A DNA stretch of 64,000 nt, from contig NZ_VMNW02000014.1 in NCBI RefSeq assembly GCF_007713735.2, forward strand, positions 1 to 64,000. Direction: 5' to 3'. Source of the DNA: Amycolatopsis acidicola (lineage in GTDB: Bacteria; Actinomycetota; Actinomycetes; Mycobacteriales; Pseudonocardiaceae). Shown here one piece after another: positions 47,477-57,019 of the stretch (positions within the stretch are counted from its first letter, which is position 1; each line of letters begins with the position of its first letter). The notes beneath the pieces are model-generated. The model was given only the letters and a program-made list of their open reading frames with translations, was not told the origin of the DNA and did no database searches. A program made the translations under genes and the position numbers.

Positions 47477-48538
47477 ATGGCTACGCCTGGTTGGCCGGGA
47501 ATCATCGAGGCCTATGCCGACCGGGTGCCAGTCCCGGCCGGCGCGAAGGTCATCACGCTCGGCGAGGGCAACACCCCGCTGATGCCGGCCCCGCACCTGT
47601 CCGAGCTGACGGGCAGCACCGTCTACCTCAAGGTCGAGGGCGCGAACCCGACGGGATCCTTCAAGGACCGCGGGATGACGGTGGCGATCACGCACGCGCT
47701 CGCGAGCGGGCTGCAGGCGGTCATCTGCGCCTCCACGGGCAACACCTCCGCCTCGGCCGCCGCGTACGCCGCACGCGCCGGGCTCACCTGCGCCGTCCTT
47801 GTCCCGCAAGGAAAGATCGCGATGGGCAAGCTCGCCCAGGCCGTCCTGCACGGCGCGCGCATCCTCCAGGTCGAGGGCAACTTCGACGACTGCCTCGAAC
47901 TGGCCCGCAAGACCGCGATCGACCATCCGGTGACACTGGTCAACTCGGTGAACCCGGTACGGATCGCGGGGCAGAAGACCGCCGCCTTCGAGATCTGCGA
48001 CGTGCTGGGCAAGGCGCCCGACATCCACTGCCTCCCGGTCGGGAACGCGGGCAACATCACCGCTTACTGGGCCGGCTACAGCGAATACGCGGCCGACCGT
48101 GTGGTCGAAACCACACCGCGGATGTTCGGCTTCCAGGCCGCGGGCGCCGCTCCGCTGGTCCTCGGCGAGCCGGTGAAGGACCCGGACACGATCGCCACCG
48201 CGATCCGCATCGGCAGCCCCGCGTCGTGGCAGGCCGCGGTCAAGGCGCGCGACTCCTCGGGCGGGCTCTTCGACAAGGCCACCGACGAGCAGATCCTTGC
48301 CGCGTACCGGCTTTTGGCCAGCAAGGAAGGCGTGTTCGTCGAGCCCGCGTCGGCCACGAGCGTCGCCGGGCTGCTGATCACCGCCGCGGACGGGCGGATC
48401 CCCAAGGGGTCCACTGTGGTCTGCACGGTGACCGGGCACGGGCTGAAGGACCCCGCGACGGCACTGGAGGGCAACGTCGAGGTCGAGCCGCTCGCGGTGG
48501 ATCCGCGGGCCGTGGCGGCGGCGCTGGAGCTGTCGTGA
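47477..48538 (+). CDS. thrC: Threonine synthase
   Basis: A 353-aa PLP enzyme making threonine from O-phosphohomoserine. PLP Lys63 in [14 protein letters not shown]; phosphate-binding glycine loop [17 protein letters not shown] preceded by GGCGAGG four codons after hom; a GTG at 47453 lies inside hom. Stop overlaps thrB (GTGA). Confidence 0.95.
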   Translation: MATPGWPGIIEAYADRVPVPAGAKVITLGEGNTPLMPAPHLSELTGSTVYLKVEGANPTGSFKDRGMTVAITHALASGLQAVICASTGNTSASAAAYAARAGLTCAVLVPQGKIAMGKLAQAVLHGARILQVEGNFDDCLELARKTAIDHPVTLVNSVNPVRIAGQKTAAFEICDVLGKAPDIHCLPVGNAGNITAYWAGYSEYAADRVVETTPRMFGFQAAGAAPLVLGEPVKDPDTIATAIRIGSPASWQAAVKARDSSGGLFDKATDEQILAAYRLLASKEGVFVEPASATSVAGLLITAADGRIPKGSTVVCTVTGHGLKDPATALEGNVEVEPLAVDPRAVAAALELS

Positions 48539-49416
48539 CCTCGTTCAAGGTGACCGTGCCGGCGTCTTCGGCGAACCTCGGCCCCGGCTTCGACGCGCTG
48601 GGCCTCGCGCTGGGGTTGTACGACGTCGTCGAGGTGCAGGTCATCGAGTCGGGGCTGAAGGTCGAGGTGCTCGACAATGGCGCGGGCGGGGTCGCCGACG
48701 TGCCGACGGACGAGACGCACCTCGTGGTGCGCGCGATCCGCCGCACCTGCGAACGCCTCGGCGTGCACCTTCCCGGCCTGCATCTGCGCTGCAGCAACGC
48801 GATTCCGCACGCGCGGGGCCTCGGTTCCTCGGCCGCCGCGGTGGTCTCCGGCGTCGCCGCGGGCTACGCGATCGCGGGCAGGCCAAGGGACAACGGCGCC
48901 GTGCAGCTCGCCGCCGAGTTCGAGGGACACGCCGACAACGCGGCGGCTTCGCTGTTCGGCGGCCTCGTGATCGCGTGGTGCGACGGAGGCGAGTTCCACG
49001 CCCGGCGGCTCACCACGCACGAGAGCCTGCGGCCGGTGGTCGCGGTGCCCGAACTGCGTTCCGCGACGGCGACCACGCGCGGCCTGCTGCCCGCCGAGGT
49101 GCCGCACCACGACGCGGCCTTTACCGCGGGGCGCGCCGCGCTCGCCGTGCACGCCCTGACCAGCGATCCGAGCCTGCTGCTCGCGGCCACGGAAGACAAG
49201 CTGCACCAGCACTACCGGGCGCCGGCGTACCCGGACACCACCCGGCTGATCGCGGACCTGCGGGCGGCGGGGGTCGCCGCCACCGTCTCCGGCGCCGGTC
49301 CGACGGTGCTGGCACTGACCACGGACGGAATAATCCCGGCGGCCGTGGACGTTTCCGGTTTCGAGGTCATGGAACTGCCGGTCGACCTGGCAGGAGTCCA
49401 GGTCACGGCGGGATAG
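48535..49416 (+). CDS. thrB: Homoserine kinase
   Basis: A 293-aa GHMP kinase phosphorylating homoserine. N-terminal [24 protein letters not shown]-binding [16 protein letters not shown] (91-106), C-terminal [19 protein letters not shown] overlaps the thrC stop. Ends the threonine operon; a GC-rich hairpin follows at 49443-49472. Confidence 0.95.
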   Translation: MTSFKVTVPASSANLGPGFDALGLALGLYDVVEVQVIESGLKVEVLDNGAGGVADVPTDETHLVVRAIRRTCERLGVHLPGLHLRCSNAIPHARGLGSSAAAVVSGVAAGYAIAGRPRDNGAVQLAAEFEGHADNAAASLFGGLVIAWCDGGEFHARRLTTHESLRPVVAVPELRSATATTRGLLPAEVPHHDAAFTAGRAALAVHALTSDPSLLLAATEDKLHQHYRAPAYPDTTRLIADLRAAGVAATVSGAGPTVLALTTDGIIPAAVDVSGFEVMELPVDLAGVQVTAG

Positions 49417-49809
49417 CGAGGATGCGGCTGATTCGCGCCACTCCGGGGGTGGTTGTTGCACCCGCACCCCGGTCGGTCTACCCTCGGGGGCGTTCGATCA
49501 CCGTGCGTTTTCCGCACCTGGTGTCGGTTCCGGGGGGTTTCCCGGATCGCATCTATCGTTTGGGCCGATAATTCCGCAGAGATTTGGTGCTAGGGATTGA
49601 CCTCAGGCGGGTTTCCGGTAGCCGCGGTGGCGAATTCAGTGTGTCCCGCGTGGGGCATGCAACCCTCCGTGTGGCGGCTCCGCCGCTGTGACCTGCGGTG
49701 TCAAGCCGGAAAAGCCGCATCCGGAGGTACGAAACACCGCTGCGCGATCAGACGCGGGCGGTAGTCCGCTGATCCACCTGGAGGCGTGGATCGGTCAGGA
49801 AGGACATGT
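49417..49809 (+). other. 393-bp thrB-rho intergenic region: terminator and structured rho leader
   Basis: No convincing gene. At 49443-49472 CCGGGGGTG pairs with CACCCCGG (one bulge), a likely thrB terminator. Near rho two hairpins compete: GATCAG...GCGG (49746-49761) with CCGCTGATC (49766-49774), and GATCCAC (49771-49777) with GTGGATC (49786-49792). Both use 49771-49774, so only one can form at a time. The rho Shine-Dalgarno AGGAAGG follows within 10 bp. Confidence 0.6.
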
Positions 49810-51777
49810 GTGAGCAACACCGATCTTTTGAGCGGTGACCTGGATGCCCAGGCCGCTCCGGTCGCGGAGTCGGCGACCCAGTCGAACGGCACCACCGCCA
49901 AGCGCCGCAGTGGCGGCCTGTCCGGCATGGTGATCGCTGACCTGCGGGAACTCGCGGCGGAACTGGGCGTCGGGGACACCAAGGGCATGCGCAAGGGCGA
50001 TCTGATCGCCGCGATCCGCGAGCGTCAGGGCAAGAGCCCCCGCAAGCGCGCGGCGGCACCGTCCGGCGACACGCTCCCGTTCGACGGCGTCGCTCCGGCG
50101 CCGGAGAAGAAGGCCGCCGCGCCCGCCGAGAAGCGGGAGAAGGCCGTGGAGAAGCCTGCCGAGCAGCCGGCCGCGCGCCCGGCCGAAAAGGCGCCGCAGG
50201 CCGAGACGGCCGAGCGCCAGGCCGAAGACACGCCGCAGGGTGGTGAAGAGGGAGGTCGCCGTGAAGGGGGCAGCCGTCGTCGCCGCAGCTCCAGCCGTTC
50301 CGCGGGCAGCCCGGACGGCGGCCAGCAGCAGGGCCAGCAGCAGCGTGACGGTGGCCAGCGCGAGAGCGGCCAGCAGCGTGAGGGCGGCCAGCGCGACGGC
50401 GGTCGTGACGGTGGCCAGCGTGACGGTGGCGAGCAGCGTGAAGGGCGGCGCCAGCAGGGCGGCGGCAACCAGTCGCAGAACCAGCAGCGCAACAACGGCG
50501 GGAACAACAACCCCCGCAACAACAACGATGACGACGACGAGGGCGGCCGTCGCGGCCGCCGGTTCCGGGACCGCCGCCGTCGCGGTGGCCGCGGCGAGGG
50601 TGGCGGTGGCGGCACCGACACCGAGATCCGCGAGGACGACGTCCTGCTCCCGGTCGCCGGCATCCTCGACGTGCTGGACAACTACGCGTTCGTCCGCACC
50701 TCGGGCTACCTCGCCGGGCCGAACGACGTGTACGTCTCGCTGTCGCTGGTGCGCAAGTACAACCTTCGGCGCGGGGACGCCATCACCGGCGTCGTCAAGC
50801 AGCCGCGCGAAGGCGAGCAGCAGCGGCAGAAGTTCAACCCGCTGGTGCGGGTGGACACGATCAACGGCCTCGAGCCGGACGCGGCGAAGAAGCGGCCCGA
50901 GTTCACCAAGCTGACCCCGCTCTACCCCAACGAGCGGCTCCGCCTGGAGACCGAGTCCCACAAGCTGACCACCCGCGTGATCGACCTGGTGATGCCGGTC
51001 GGCAAGGGGCAGCGCGCGCTGATCGTGTCGCCGCCCAAGGCCGGTAAGACCACGATCATGCAGGACGTCGCGAACGCGATCACCACGAACAACCCCGAGT
51101 GCCACCTGATGGTCGTGCTCGTGGACGAGCGGCCGGAAGAGGTCACCGACATGCAGCGGTCGGTGAAGGGCGAGGTCATCGCCTCCACCTTCGACCGCCC
51201 GCCGTCGGACCACACCTCGGTCGCCGAACTGTCCATCGAGCGGGCCAAGCGGCTCGTGGAGATGGGCATGGACGTGGTGGTCCTGCTCGACTCGATCACC
51301 CGCCTCGGCCGCGCGTACAACCTCGCGGCCCCGGCGTCCGGCCGGATCCTCTCCGGTGGTGTCGACTCGACGGCGCTGTTCCCGCCGAAGCGTTTCCTCG
51401 GCGCGGCACGCAACATCGAGAACGGCGGCTCGCTGACCATCTTCGCCACGGCGATGGTGGAGACCGGGTCCACCGGTGACACGGTGATCTTCGAGGAGTT
51501 CAAGGGCACCGGTAACGCGGAGCTCAAGCTGGACCGCAAGATCGCCGAGCGCCGGGTGTTCCCGGCCGTGGACATCAACCCCTCCGGCACCCGTAAGGAA
51601 GAGCTGCTGCTCTCGCCGGACGAGCTGGCGATCCACCACCGGCTGCACCGCGTCCTCTCGGCGCTGGACTCCCAGCAGGCGATCGACCTGCTGCTGTCCC
51701 GGCTCCGCAAGACGAAGACCAACATCGAATTCCTCATGCAGATGTCGAAGACGACGTTGGGCCAAGAGGAAGACTGA
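49810..51777 (+). CDS. rho: Transcription termination factor Rho
   Basis: A 655-aa hexameric RNA helicase. N-terminal Rho domain ([19 protein letters not shown]) to about residue 75, then a ~200-residue charged insertion rich in Arg, Gly, Gln, Asn and Asp, typical of actinobacterial Rho; then the cold-shock RNA-binding domain ([20 protein letters not shown]) and the RecA-like ATPase with [12 protein letters not shown] and [17 protein letters not shown] at 49810 with AGGAAGG upstream. The insertion gives low-complexity repeats of GGQRDGG type. Confidence 0.97.
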   Translation: MSNTDLLSGDLDAQAAPVAESATQSNGTTAKRRSGGLSGMVIADLRELAAELGVGDTKGMRKGDLIAAIRERQGKSPRKRAAAPSGDTLPFDGVAPAPEKKAAAPAEKREKAVEKPAEQPAARPAEKAPQAETAERQAEDTPQGGEEGGRREGGSRRRRSSSRSAGSPDGGQQQGQQQRDGGQRESGQQREGGQRDGGRDGGQRDGGEQREGRRQQGGGNQSQNQQRNNGGNNNPRNNNDDDDEGGRRGRRFRDRRRRGGRGEGGGGGTDTEIREDDVLLPVAGILDVLDNYAFVRTSGYLAGPNDVYVSLSLVRKYNLRRGDAITGVVKQPREGEQQRQKFNPLVRVDTINGLEPDAAKKRPEFTKLTPLYPNERLRLETESHKLTTRVIDLVMPVGKGQRALIVSPPKAGKTTIMQDVANAITTNNPECHLMVVLVDERPEEVTDMQRSVKGEVIASTFDRPPSDHTSVAELSIERAKRLVEMGMDVVVLLDSITRLGRAYNLAAPASGRILSGGVDSTALFPPKRFLGAARNIENGGSLTIFATAMVETGSTGDTVIFEEFKGTGNAELKLDRKIAERRVFPAVDINPSGTRKEELLLSPDELAIHHRLHRVLSALDSQQAIDLLLSRLRKTKTNIEFLMQMSKTTLGQEED

Positions 51778-51792
51778 CGTGCGGATGCGGCT

Positions 51793-51814
51793 GCGCCCTG
51801 CTCGCGCAGGGCGC
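51793..51814 (+). terminator. Hairpin after rho
   Basis: GCGCCCTG and CAGGGCGC form an 8-bp stem with a 6-nt loop, 16 nt past the rho stop; no T-run. Confidence 0.6.
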
Positions 51815-51842
51815 TTCGCCGCAGCCCCGACGCCAGGTGTTT

Positions 51843-51863
51843 TCTGGGGGTCCAACCCCCAGA
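51843..51863. repeat. Strong G/C-run hairpin in the rho-rpmE gap
   Basis: TCTGGGGGT and ACCCCCAGA pair over 9 bp with a 3-nt loop, followed by further runs of C and G to about 51910. The 257-bp gap holds no gene apart from the rpmE leader. This type of G/C-run motif is often dispersed in actinobacterial intergenic DNA (recollection, unverified). Confidence 0.5.
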
Positions 51864-52034
51864 CCCCGGCCGGGGGCACGCCCCGGACCCCCACCGGCAG
51901 GTACCCCGGCCCCGGAATACCCGGTGGCCGGGGTGCGTTGTCGCGAGTGTCAGTCGATCTGGCAGAATCGATCCGCTGAAGTCCGGCTCCGGTTCACCTC
52001 AGACGAGGACCCGGCGGCCAAGAGAGAGGACCCC

Positions 52035-52262
52035 ATGAAGAGCGGTATTCACCCCGAGTACGTCGAGACCACGGTCACCTGTGGTTGCGGCAACACTTTC
52101 ACCACGCACAGCACCAAGGCCGACGGCCAGATCCACGTGGAGATCTGCTCCAACTGCCACCCGTTCTACACGGGCAAGCAGAAGATCCTGGACACCGGTG
52201 GCCGGGTCGCGCGCTTCGAGGCGCGCTACGGCAAGCGGCAGAAGAAGGCCGACGCCAAGTAG
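52035..52262 (+). CDS. rpmE: Ribosomal protein L31 (zinc-binding form)
   Basis: A 75-aa large-subunit protein. Cysteines 16, 18, 38 and 41 ([16 protein letters not shown]) make it the Zn-containing form, which in actinobacteria is contrasted with a Zur-controlled Cys-less paralogue. AGAGAGGA precedes the ATG. A classic terminator follows. Confidence 0.96.
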   Translation: MKSGIHPEYVETTVTCGCGNTFTTHSTKADGQIHVEICSNCHPFYTGKQKILDTGGRVARFEARYGKRQKKADAK

Positions 52263-52271
52263 CTTGCTCGA

Positions 52272-52313
52272 CGGCGCCCGCATCCCACCCGGGGAGCGGG
52301 CGCCGCTTTTTTT
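52272..52313 (+). terminator. Rho-independent terminator of rpmE
   Basis: A 10-bp perfect stem CGGCGCCCGC / GCGGGCGCCG with a 14-nt loop, followed by C and seven T residues. The only fully classical terminator in the window. Confidence 0.95.
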
Positions 52314-52445
52314 GCCGGTCCGGCCGAAAGCAGGCGGATACGGGCTGCGGCCGACCTGCTCGCAGGAACCCGTTCCGCCGTGGCTGCCGTCGGATTGGCA
52401 ATCAACGACAGTGTGTCCAGGTTTTCTCGAAACGGGAGCAACAGG

Positions 52446-53519
52446 GTGGATTCGTCGTCACTGCACGGACTGCTCGACGAGTACGCCGGGCTGGAGCGCC
52501 AGCTCGCGGACCCGGCGGTGCACGCCGATCAGGGCCGCGCGCGCAAACTCGGCCGGCGGTACGCCGAGCTGACCCCGGTGGTGAAGGCGATCGGTGAGCT
52601 CGACTCAGCCCGCGAAGACCTTGCCGCGGCACAGGAACTCGCGCACGAGGACGCGGCTTTCGCCGCCGAGGCACAGGAAATCGGTGCCCGCATCCCCGCG
52701 CTCGAGGCCAAGCTCACCGAACTGCTGCTCCCGCGCGACCCGTACGACGGCTCGGACGTCGTGATGGAAATCAAGTCGGGGGAGGGCGGCGAGGAGTCGG
52801 CGCTGTTCGCCGGTGACCTCCTGCGCATGTACCTGCGTTACGCCGAGCGGCACGGCTGGAAGGCCGAAGTGCTCGACTCGGTCGATTCGGACCTTGGCGG
52901 CTACAAGGACGTCACGGTGTCGGTGAAGAGCAAGAGCAGCGACCCCGAAGGCGTGTGGGCCCGGCTCAAGTTCGAGGGCGGTGTGCACCGCGTGCAGCGC
53001 GTGCCCGCCACGGAGTCGCAGGGCCGTATCCACACCTCCGCCGCGGGCGTGCTGATCTATCCCGAGCCGGAGGAGGTCGAGGTCGAGATCGACCCGAACG
53101 ACCTGCGCATCGACGTGTTCCGGTCGTCCGGTCCAGGCGGGCAGAGCGTGAACACCACCGACTCGGCGGTGCGCATCACGCACCTGCCCACGGGGATCGT
53201 GGTGTCCTGCCAGAACGAGAAGTCGCAGATCCAGAACCGTGCCCGCGCGATCCAGGTGCTGCAGGCGCGGTTGCAGGCGATGGCGGAGGAAGAGGCGGCG
53301 AGCAAGGCCGCCGACGCCCGTCGTTCGCAGGTCCGCACCGTGGACAGGTCCGAGCGGGTGCGCACCTACAACTTCCCGGAGAACCGGATCTCCGACCACC
53401 GGGTGAACTACAAGGCCTACAACCTCGACCAGGTCCTCGACGGCGACCTCGACGGGGTGCTCGACGCGCTCGTCAACGCCGACCGCGAGGAACGGCTCGC
53501 CGAGGCCGGTGCCAGCTGA
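52446..53519 (+). CDS. prfA: Peptide chain release factor 1
   Basis: A 357-aa release factor reading UAA/UAG. The catalytic GGQ is at residues 231-233 in [15 protein letters not shown], and the codon-recognition region has [17 protein letters not shown] start with GGGAG upstream; a longer open frame to 52380 is not supported. Its GGQ Gln is the target of PrmC encoded next. Confidence 0.96.
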   Translation: MDSSSLHGLLDEYAGLERQLADPAVHADQGRARKLGRRYAELTPVVKAIGELDSAREDLAAAQELAHEDAAFAAEAQEIGARIPALEAKLTELLLPRDPYDGSDVVMEIKSGEGGEESALFAGDLLRMYLRYAERHGWKAEVLDSVDSDLGGYKDVTVSVKSKSSDPEGVWARLKFEGGVHRVQRVPATESQGRIHTSAAGVLIYPEPEEVEVEIDPNDLRIDVFRSSGPGGQSVNTTDSAVRITHLPTGIVVSCQNEKSQIQNRARAIQVLQARLQAMAEEEAASKAADARRSQVRTVDRSERVRTYNFPENRISDHRVNYKAYNLDQVLDGDLDGVLDALVNADREERLAEAGAS

Positions 53520-53527
53520 CCGAATCC

Positions 53528-53611
53528 GTGTTTGCCGCTCCCGTCGGCGAATTTGCCCTTCCCGTCGGCGTGTTTGCCGCTCCCGTTGGTGTGTTGGCCG
53601 CGCGTGTCCGG
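53528..53611. repeat. Four tandem 21-bp repeats after prfA
   Basis: Copies begin at 53528, 53549, 53570 and 53591. The unit reads GTGTTTGCCGC followed by TCCCGTCGGC; copies 2 and 3 differ by a few bases and copy 4 is the most degenerate. It lies 9 bp after the prfA stop in a 196-bp gap. All frames stay open through it on both strands, but no start or homology suggests a gene. Confidence 0.8.
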
Positions 53612-53715
53612 TTCGCGGGAAAAACCCGCGGCGCGAGTGCGTCCAAAGGAGACTCGCGGTGCGGTTGCGGCATACGTCCCCACGATGTAATGGCCCCTGT
53701 GCCAGAGTTAGCAGA

Positions 53716-54579
53716 GTGAAGCGGCAACCCTTGCGCCTGGCCATCCTCGAGGCGACCAGGATCCTGGACGAAGCCGGCGTCGCGTCGCCAAGGACCGACG
53801 CCGAGCTGCTTGCCGCCCATGTACTGGGCGTGGAGCGCGGCAGGCTGCCGCTGATCCCGCTCGTCGACCCGCCGGTGGTCGAGGCCATCGGGCAGCTCGT
53901 GTCCCAGCGCGCGAAACGCGTTCCGCTCCAGCATCTGACGGGCTGGGCCGCGCTCGGCGACATCACCGTGAACGTCGGGCCCGGCGTGTTCATCCCGCGC
54001 CCGGAGACGGAACTGCTCCTCGAATGGGGCGTTCAGCTGCTCAAGGGCCGCGAGTACCCGGTGGTCGTGGACCTGTGCACCGGCTCGGGCGCGCTCGCGC
54101 TGGCCATCGCGCACGCGGTGCCGGACGCGGTGGTCTACGCCGTGGACATCGACGCGAACGCGCTGGCGTGGGCCCGGCACAACGCCGACGCCCGCGCCGC
54201 GGCGGGGGACACACCGATCAGGCTGTACTCCGGTGACGTCGGCGACGGCACGATCTTCGCCGAGCTGGATGGCTTGGTGGATCTGGTCGTCTGCAACCCG
54301 CCGTACGTCCCGCCGGGCGGGGAGCTGCCGCCCGAGGTGATCGACTACGACCCGGCGCAGGCGGTGTTCGCCGCCGAGGCGGGCCTCGCCGTCATCCGCC
54401 AGGCGGTGGCCACGGCGGCGCGGTTGCTCAAGCCGGGCGGCGGGATGGCGATCGAGCACGACGATTCCCACGGCGCCGCCGCGCCCGCGGTCGTCGCGTC
54501 GCGCAAGGTGCTGACCGACGTCCGCGACCACAAGGACCTGGCAGGGCGTCCCCGGTTCGTCACCGCGCGCCGGACCTGA
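53716..54579 (+). CDS. prmC: Release factor glutamine methyltransferase PrmC (HemK)
   Basis: A 287-aa methyltransferase that N5-methylates the GGQ glutamine of release factors. N-terminal helical domain, SAM motif VVDLCTGSGALALAIAHA (about 117-134) and the Gln-binding NPPY at residues 194-197 (VVCNPPYVPPGG). GTG at 53716; the open frame further 5' runs through the tandem repeats and is not coding. Placed directly after its substrate gene prfA. Confidence 0.95.
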   Translation: MKRQPLRLAILEATRILDEAGVASPRTDAELLAAHVLGVERGRLPLIPLVDPPVVEAIGQLVSQRAKRVPLQHLTGWAALGDITVNVGPGVFIPRPETELLLEWGVQLLKGREYPVVVDLCTGSGALALAIAHAVPDAVVYAVDIDANALAWARHNADARAAAGDTPIRLYSGDVGDGTIFAELDGLVDLVVCNPPYVPPGGELPPEVIDYDPAQAVFAAEAGLAVIRQAVATAARLLKPGGGMAIEHDDSHGAAAPAVVASRKVLTDVRDHKDLAGRPRFVTARRT

Positions 54580-54679
54580 TCGCAAGGGGAAAGCCGTTTC
54601 GTCCCTTGCTTCGCGCCGTGTCCGGGAGGGCACATAGGGCGCCGAAACGCCGGGCGGCGTCGGCGATAAGCTCGCGGGC

Positions 54680-55330
54680 ATGAGTGCGGTGTACGACTGC
54701 AGCCGCCCGGATTCGCGGGCGGACGGGCTGGCGGCGGCCGCCGGAGCGGTGCGTTCCAGCCGCCTGGTCGTGTTGCCGACCGACACGGTGTACGGCATCG
54801 GCGCGGACGCGTTCGACGCCGGGGCGGTGCGCGCGCTGCTGCGCGCGAAGAACCGCGGCCCGGACATGCCGGTCGGCGTCCTCGTCGGTTCCTGGTCCAC
54901 AGTGGACGGTCTGGTGCTCGGGACACCGCCGCAGGCGAGAGCCCTGATCGAAGCCTTCTGGCCGGGCGACCTGTCCATCGTGCTGCCGCACGCGCCGAGC
55001 CTCCAGTGGGATCTCGGCACCACGCGCGGCACCGTGATGCTGCGGATGCCGCTGCACCCGGTGGCGCTGGAGCTGCTGCGCGAGGTCGGCCCGATGGCCG
55101 TCTCCAGCGCGAACGTCTCCGGGAAACCGCCGGCGGCCAACGCGCGGGACGCGCAGGAGCAGCTCGGCGAGTCCGTGTCGGTGTACCTCGACGGCGGTCC
55201 GATCGAGAACGCGCGGCCCTCCAGCATCGTGGACCTCACGGCGAGCGAACCCGTGCTGTTGCGCGAAGGCGCGGTCAGCGCGGGGGAGATCTCCGAAGTA
55301 CTCGGCGTACCGGTGACAGCCCCTTCCTGA
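54680..55330 (+). CDS. tsaC: L-threonylcarbamoyladenylate synthase (TsaC/Sua5/YwlC)
   Basis: A 216-aa enzyme making threonylcarbamoyl-AMP for tRNA t6A37. Motifs: LVVLPTDTVYGIGADAF, RGPDMPVGVLV, RMPLHPVALELLREVGPMAVSSANVSGKPP (in parts) and SIVDLT. Stop TGA overlaps the wecA ATG by one base. Matches the gene order prfA-prmC-tsaC-wecA of actinobacteria. Confidence 0.94.
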   Translation: MSAVYDCSRPDSRADGLAAAAGAVRSSRLVVLPTDTVYGIGADAFDAGAVRALLRAKNRGPDMPVGVLVGSWSTVDGLVLGTPPQARALIEAFWPGDLSIVLPHAPSLQWDLGTTRGTVMLRMPLHPVALELLREVGPMAVSSANVSGKPPAANARDAQEQLGESVSVYLDGGPIENARPSSIVDLTASEPVLLREGAVSAGEISEVLGVPVTAPS

Positions 55331-56493
55331 TGACTCCGATCACGACTGCCGGTCTCCCGATCAGGGAGTACATCCTCGTCGGGCTCATCTCGGCGACCCT
55401 GACCTACCTGCTCACCGGTCTCGTGCGGCGCTTCGCCATCCGCGCGGGCGCGATCGCCAACCCCCGTGCCCGCGACGTGCACGTCATCCCGATCCCGCGG
55501 ATGGGCGGCATCGCGATGTACCTCGGCGTCGCGGGCGGGATGGCGATGGCGCACCAGCTGCCCGTGCTGCGCCGCGCGTTCGAGTACTCGCTCGACCCGG
55601 TCGGCGTGCTCATCGGCGGTTTGGTGATCGTGCTCATCGGCGCGGTCGACGACCGGTTCGAGATCGACGCGTGGACCAAGCTCGCCGGCCAGGTGCTGTG
55701 CGCGGGGCTGCTGGTGATCTTCGGCGTGCAGTGGAACGTGTTCTGGGTGCCGTGGAGCGGTAACGGGGACGCGCTCGGCTCGGTCGTCATCCTGGACAGC
55801 AACCAGGGCAGCCTGCTCGTGGTGCTGCTGGTGGTGCTGCTGGTCAACGGGATGAACTTCGTCGACGGGCTGGACGGGCTCGCGGCCGGGCTGGGCTTCA
55901 TCGCCGCGGCCGCCACGTGCGCGTTCTCCCTCGGCCTGCTCAACTCCTCCGGCGGCGACGTCGGCGCGTACCCGCCCGCGCTGATCGCCGCGACGCTCGC
56001 CGGGGCCTGTCTCGGCTTCCTGCCGCACAACTTCCAGCCCGCGAAGATCTTCATGGGCGACTCCGGGTCGATGCTGATCGGCCTGATGCTGGCCGGGGCC
56101 ACCACCTCCGCCTCGGGCAAGATCTCCTACGTCCGCTTCGGCGGTTCGGACGCGCTGGCGCTGCTGTCCCCGCTGCTGGTCGTCGTCGCGGTGCTGTTCC
56201 TCCCGATGCTGGACCTCGTGATGGCGGTCATCCGCCGCACCCGCCGCGGCGAGAGCCCGTTCGCGGCGGACAAGATGCACCTGCACCACCGGTTGCTGGA
56301 GATCGGGCATTCGCAGCGGCGGGCCGTGCTGCTCATTTATCTGTGGGCCGGGCTGCTCGGTTTCGGCGCCGTTTCACTCACGCTGTTCGATACGGCGGCG
56401 GTGCTCTGGGTGATCGGGCTCGGACTGGTGCTCGCGGCTCTCGTTTCGGTCATCCCTAGACTGAGGTCGAGGAACCAGCAGGGAGTGTCGTGA
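55330..56493 (+). CDS. wecA: Undecaprenyl/decaprenyl-phosphate GlcNAc-1-phosphate transferase WecA
   Basis: A 387-aa polytopic MraY/WecA-family transferase, about eleven membrane helices, that starts linker or polysaccharide synthesis on polyprenyl phosphate. Catalytic loops: IGAVDDRFEID, NGMNFVDGLDGLAAG, KIFMGDSGSMLIG, and KMHLHHRLLEIGHS (His motif). Orthologous position to mycobacterial Rv1302. ATG in TGATG overlap with tsaC. Confidence 0.94.
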   Translation: MTPITTAGLPIREYILVGLISATLTYLLTGLVRRFAIRAGAIANPRARDVHVIPIPRMGGIAMYLGVAGGMAMAHQLPVLRRAFEYSLDPVGVLIGGLVIVLIGAVDDRFEIDAWTKLAGQVLCAGLLVIFGVQWNVFWVPWSGNGDALGSVVILDSNQGSLLVVLLVVLLVNGMNFVDGLDGLAAGLGFIAAAATCAFSLGLLNSSGGDVGAYPPALIAATLAGACLGFLPHNFQPAKIFMGDSGSMLIGLMLAGATTSASGKISYVRFGGSDALALLSPLLVVVAVLFLPMLDLVMAVIRRTRRGESPFAADKMHLHHRLLEIGHSQRRAVLLIYLWAGLLGFGAVSLTLFDTAAVLWVIGLGLVLAALVSVIPRLRSRNQQGVS

Positions 56494-56585
56494 GGACTGC
56501 TTGCAGGTCCGAACAATCGAGCACCATGCCTGCCGACGCGGAAACGCTGCCGCGGCTCGCCGTGTCCGACAAGGAGGCCGCATGA
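56490..56585 (+). CDS. Possible 31-aa coupling peptide between wecA and atpI-like gene
   Basis: GTG in a GTGA overlap with the wecA stop, 31 codons, and a TGA that forms an ATGA overlap with the next gene. The peptide begins VRTACRSEQSSTMPADAE and ends AVSDKEAA; no homology recognised. The double overlap is suggestive, but the stretch also carries the AAGGAGG site of the next gene. May be chance. Confidence 0.3.
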   Translation: MRTACRSEQSSTMPADAETLPRLAVSDKEAA

Positions 56586-57019
56586 CCGAGCAGACCGAAA
56601 ACCCCCACGCCCAGTCCGTGCTGCGGCTGGCCGACGCCATGTTCCGGTTCGCGCTGTGGCCGGGAGTCGCGACGGTCGTCGTCGGCGCGGTCGTTTCGTG
56701 GTTCTGGGTCGGCGTGCCCGGGCTGCTGGGCGCGATCGCCGGCGGCATCGTGGCGTTCGCCTCATCGCTGGCCACGCTGTGGATGATGCGCAAGACCTCC
56801 GCGATGGAGCCGATGGCCGTCATGGCCGTCGCGCTCGGCGGCTACATCTTCAAGGTCCTCGTGTTGCTCGGCGTGATGATGTTGTTGCGTGGCGTGCACT
56901 TCTTCCACCCGAAAGCGCTTGCGCTGACGATGCTGGCGGTCATTCTCGTGTGGGCCGCGGCGGAGTTCACGGCCTTCAAGAAGACCAAGATCCCGACCAT
57001 CATTCCCTCCGCGGACTAG
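56582..57019 (+). CDS. atpI: AtpI-like small membrane protein of the ATP synthase locus
   Basis: A 145-aa protein with four membrane helices (FRFALWPGVATVVVGAVVSWF, GLLGAIAGGIVAFASSLATLW, MAVMAVALGGYIFKVLVLLGV and ALTMLAVILVWAAAEFTAF; each given within the helix). It occupies the place of mycobacterial Rv1303 between wecA and atpB and resembles AtpI, which helps c-ring assembly. AAGGAGG five bases before ATG. Confidence 0.8.
   Translation: MTEQTENPHAQSVLRLADAMFRFALWPGVATVVVGAVVSWFWVGVPGLLGAIAGGIVAFASSLATLWMMRKTSAMEPMAVMAVALGGYIFKVLVLLGVMMLLRGVHFFHPKALALTMLAVILVWAAAEFTAFKKTKIPTIIPSAD

Noticed and set aside
49795..51894. 699-residue minus-strand frame opposite rho
   Set aside because: Mirrors the Arg/Gly-rich rho insertion and shows Leu/Ala/Val repeats only; rho is certain.
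53528..53611. CRISPR array
   Set aside because: Repeats are direct and contiguous with 21-bp period and no spacers; no cas genes.
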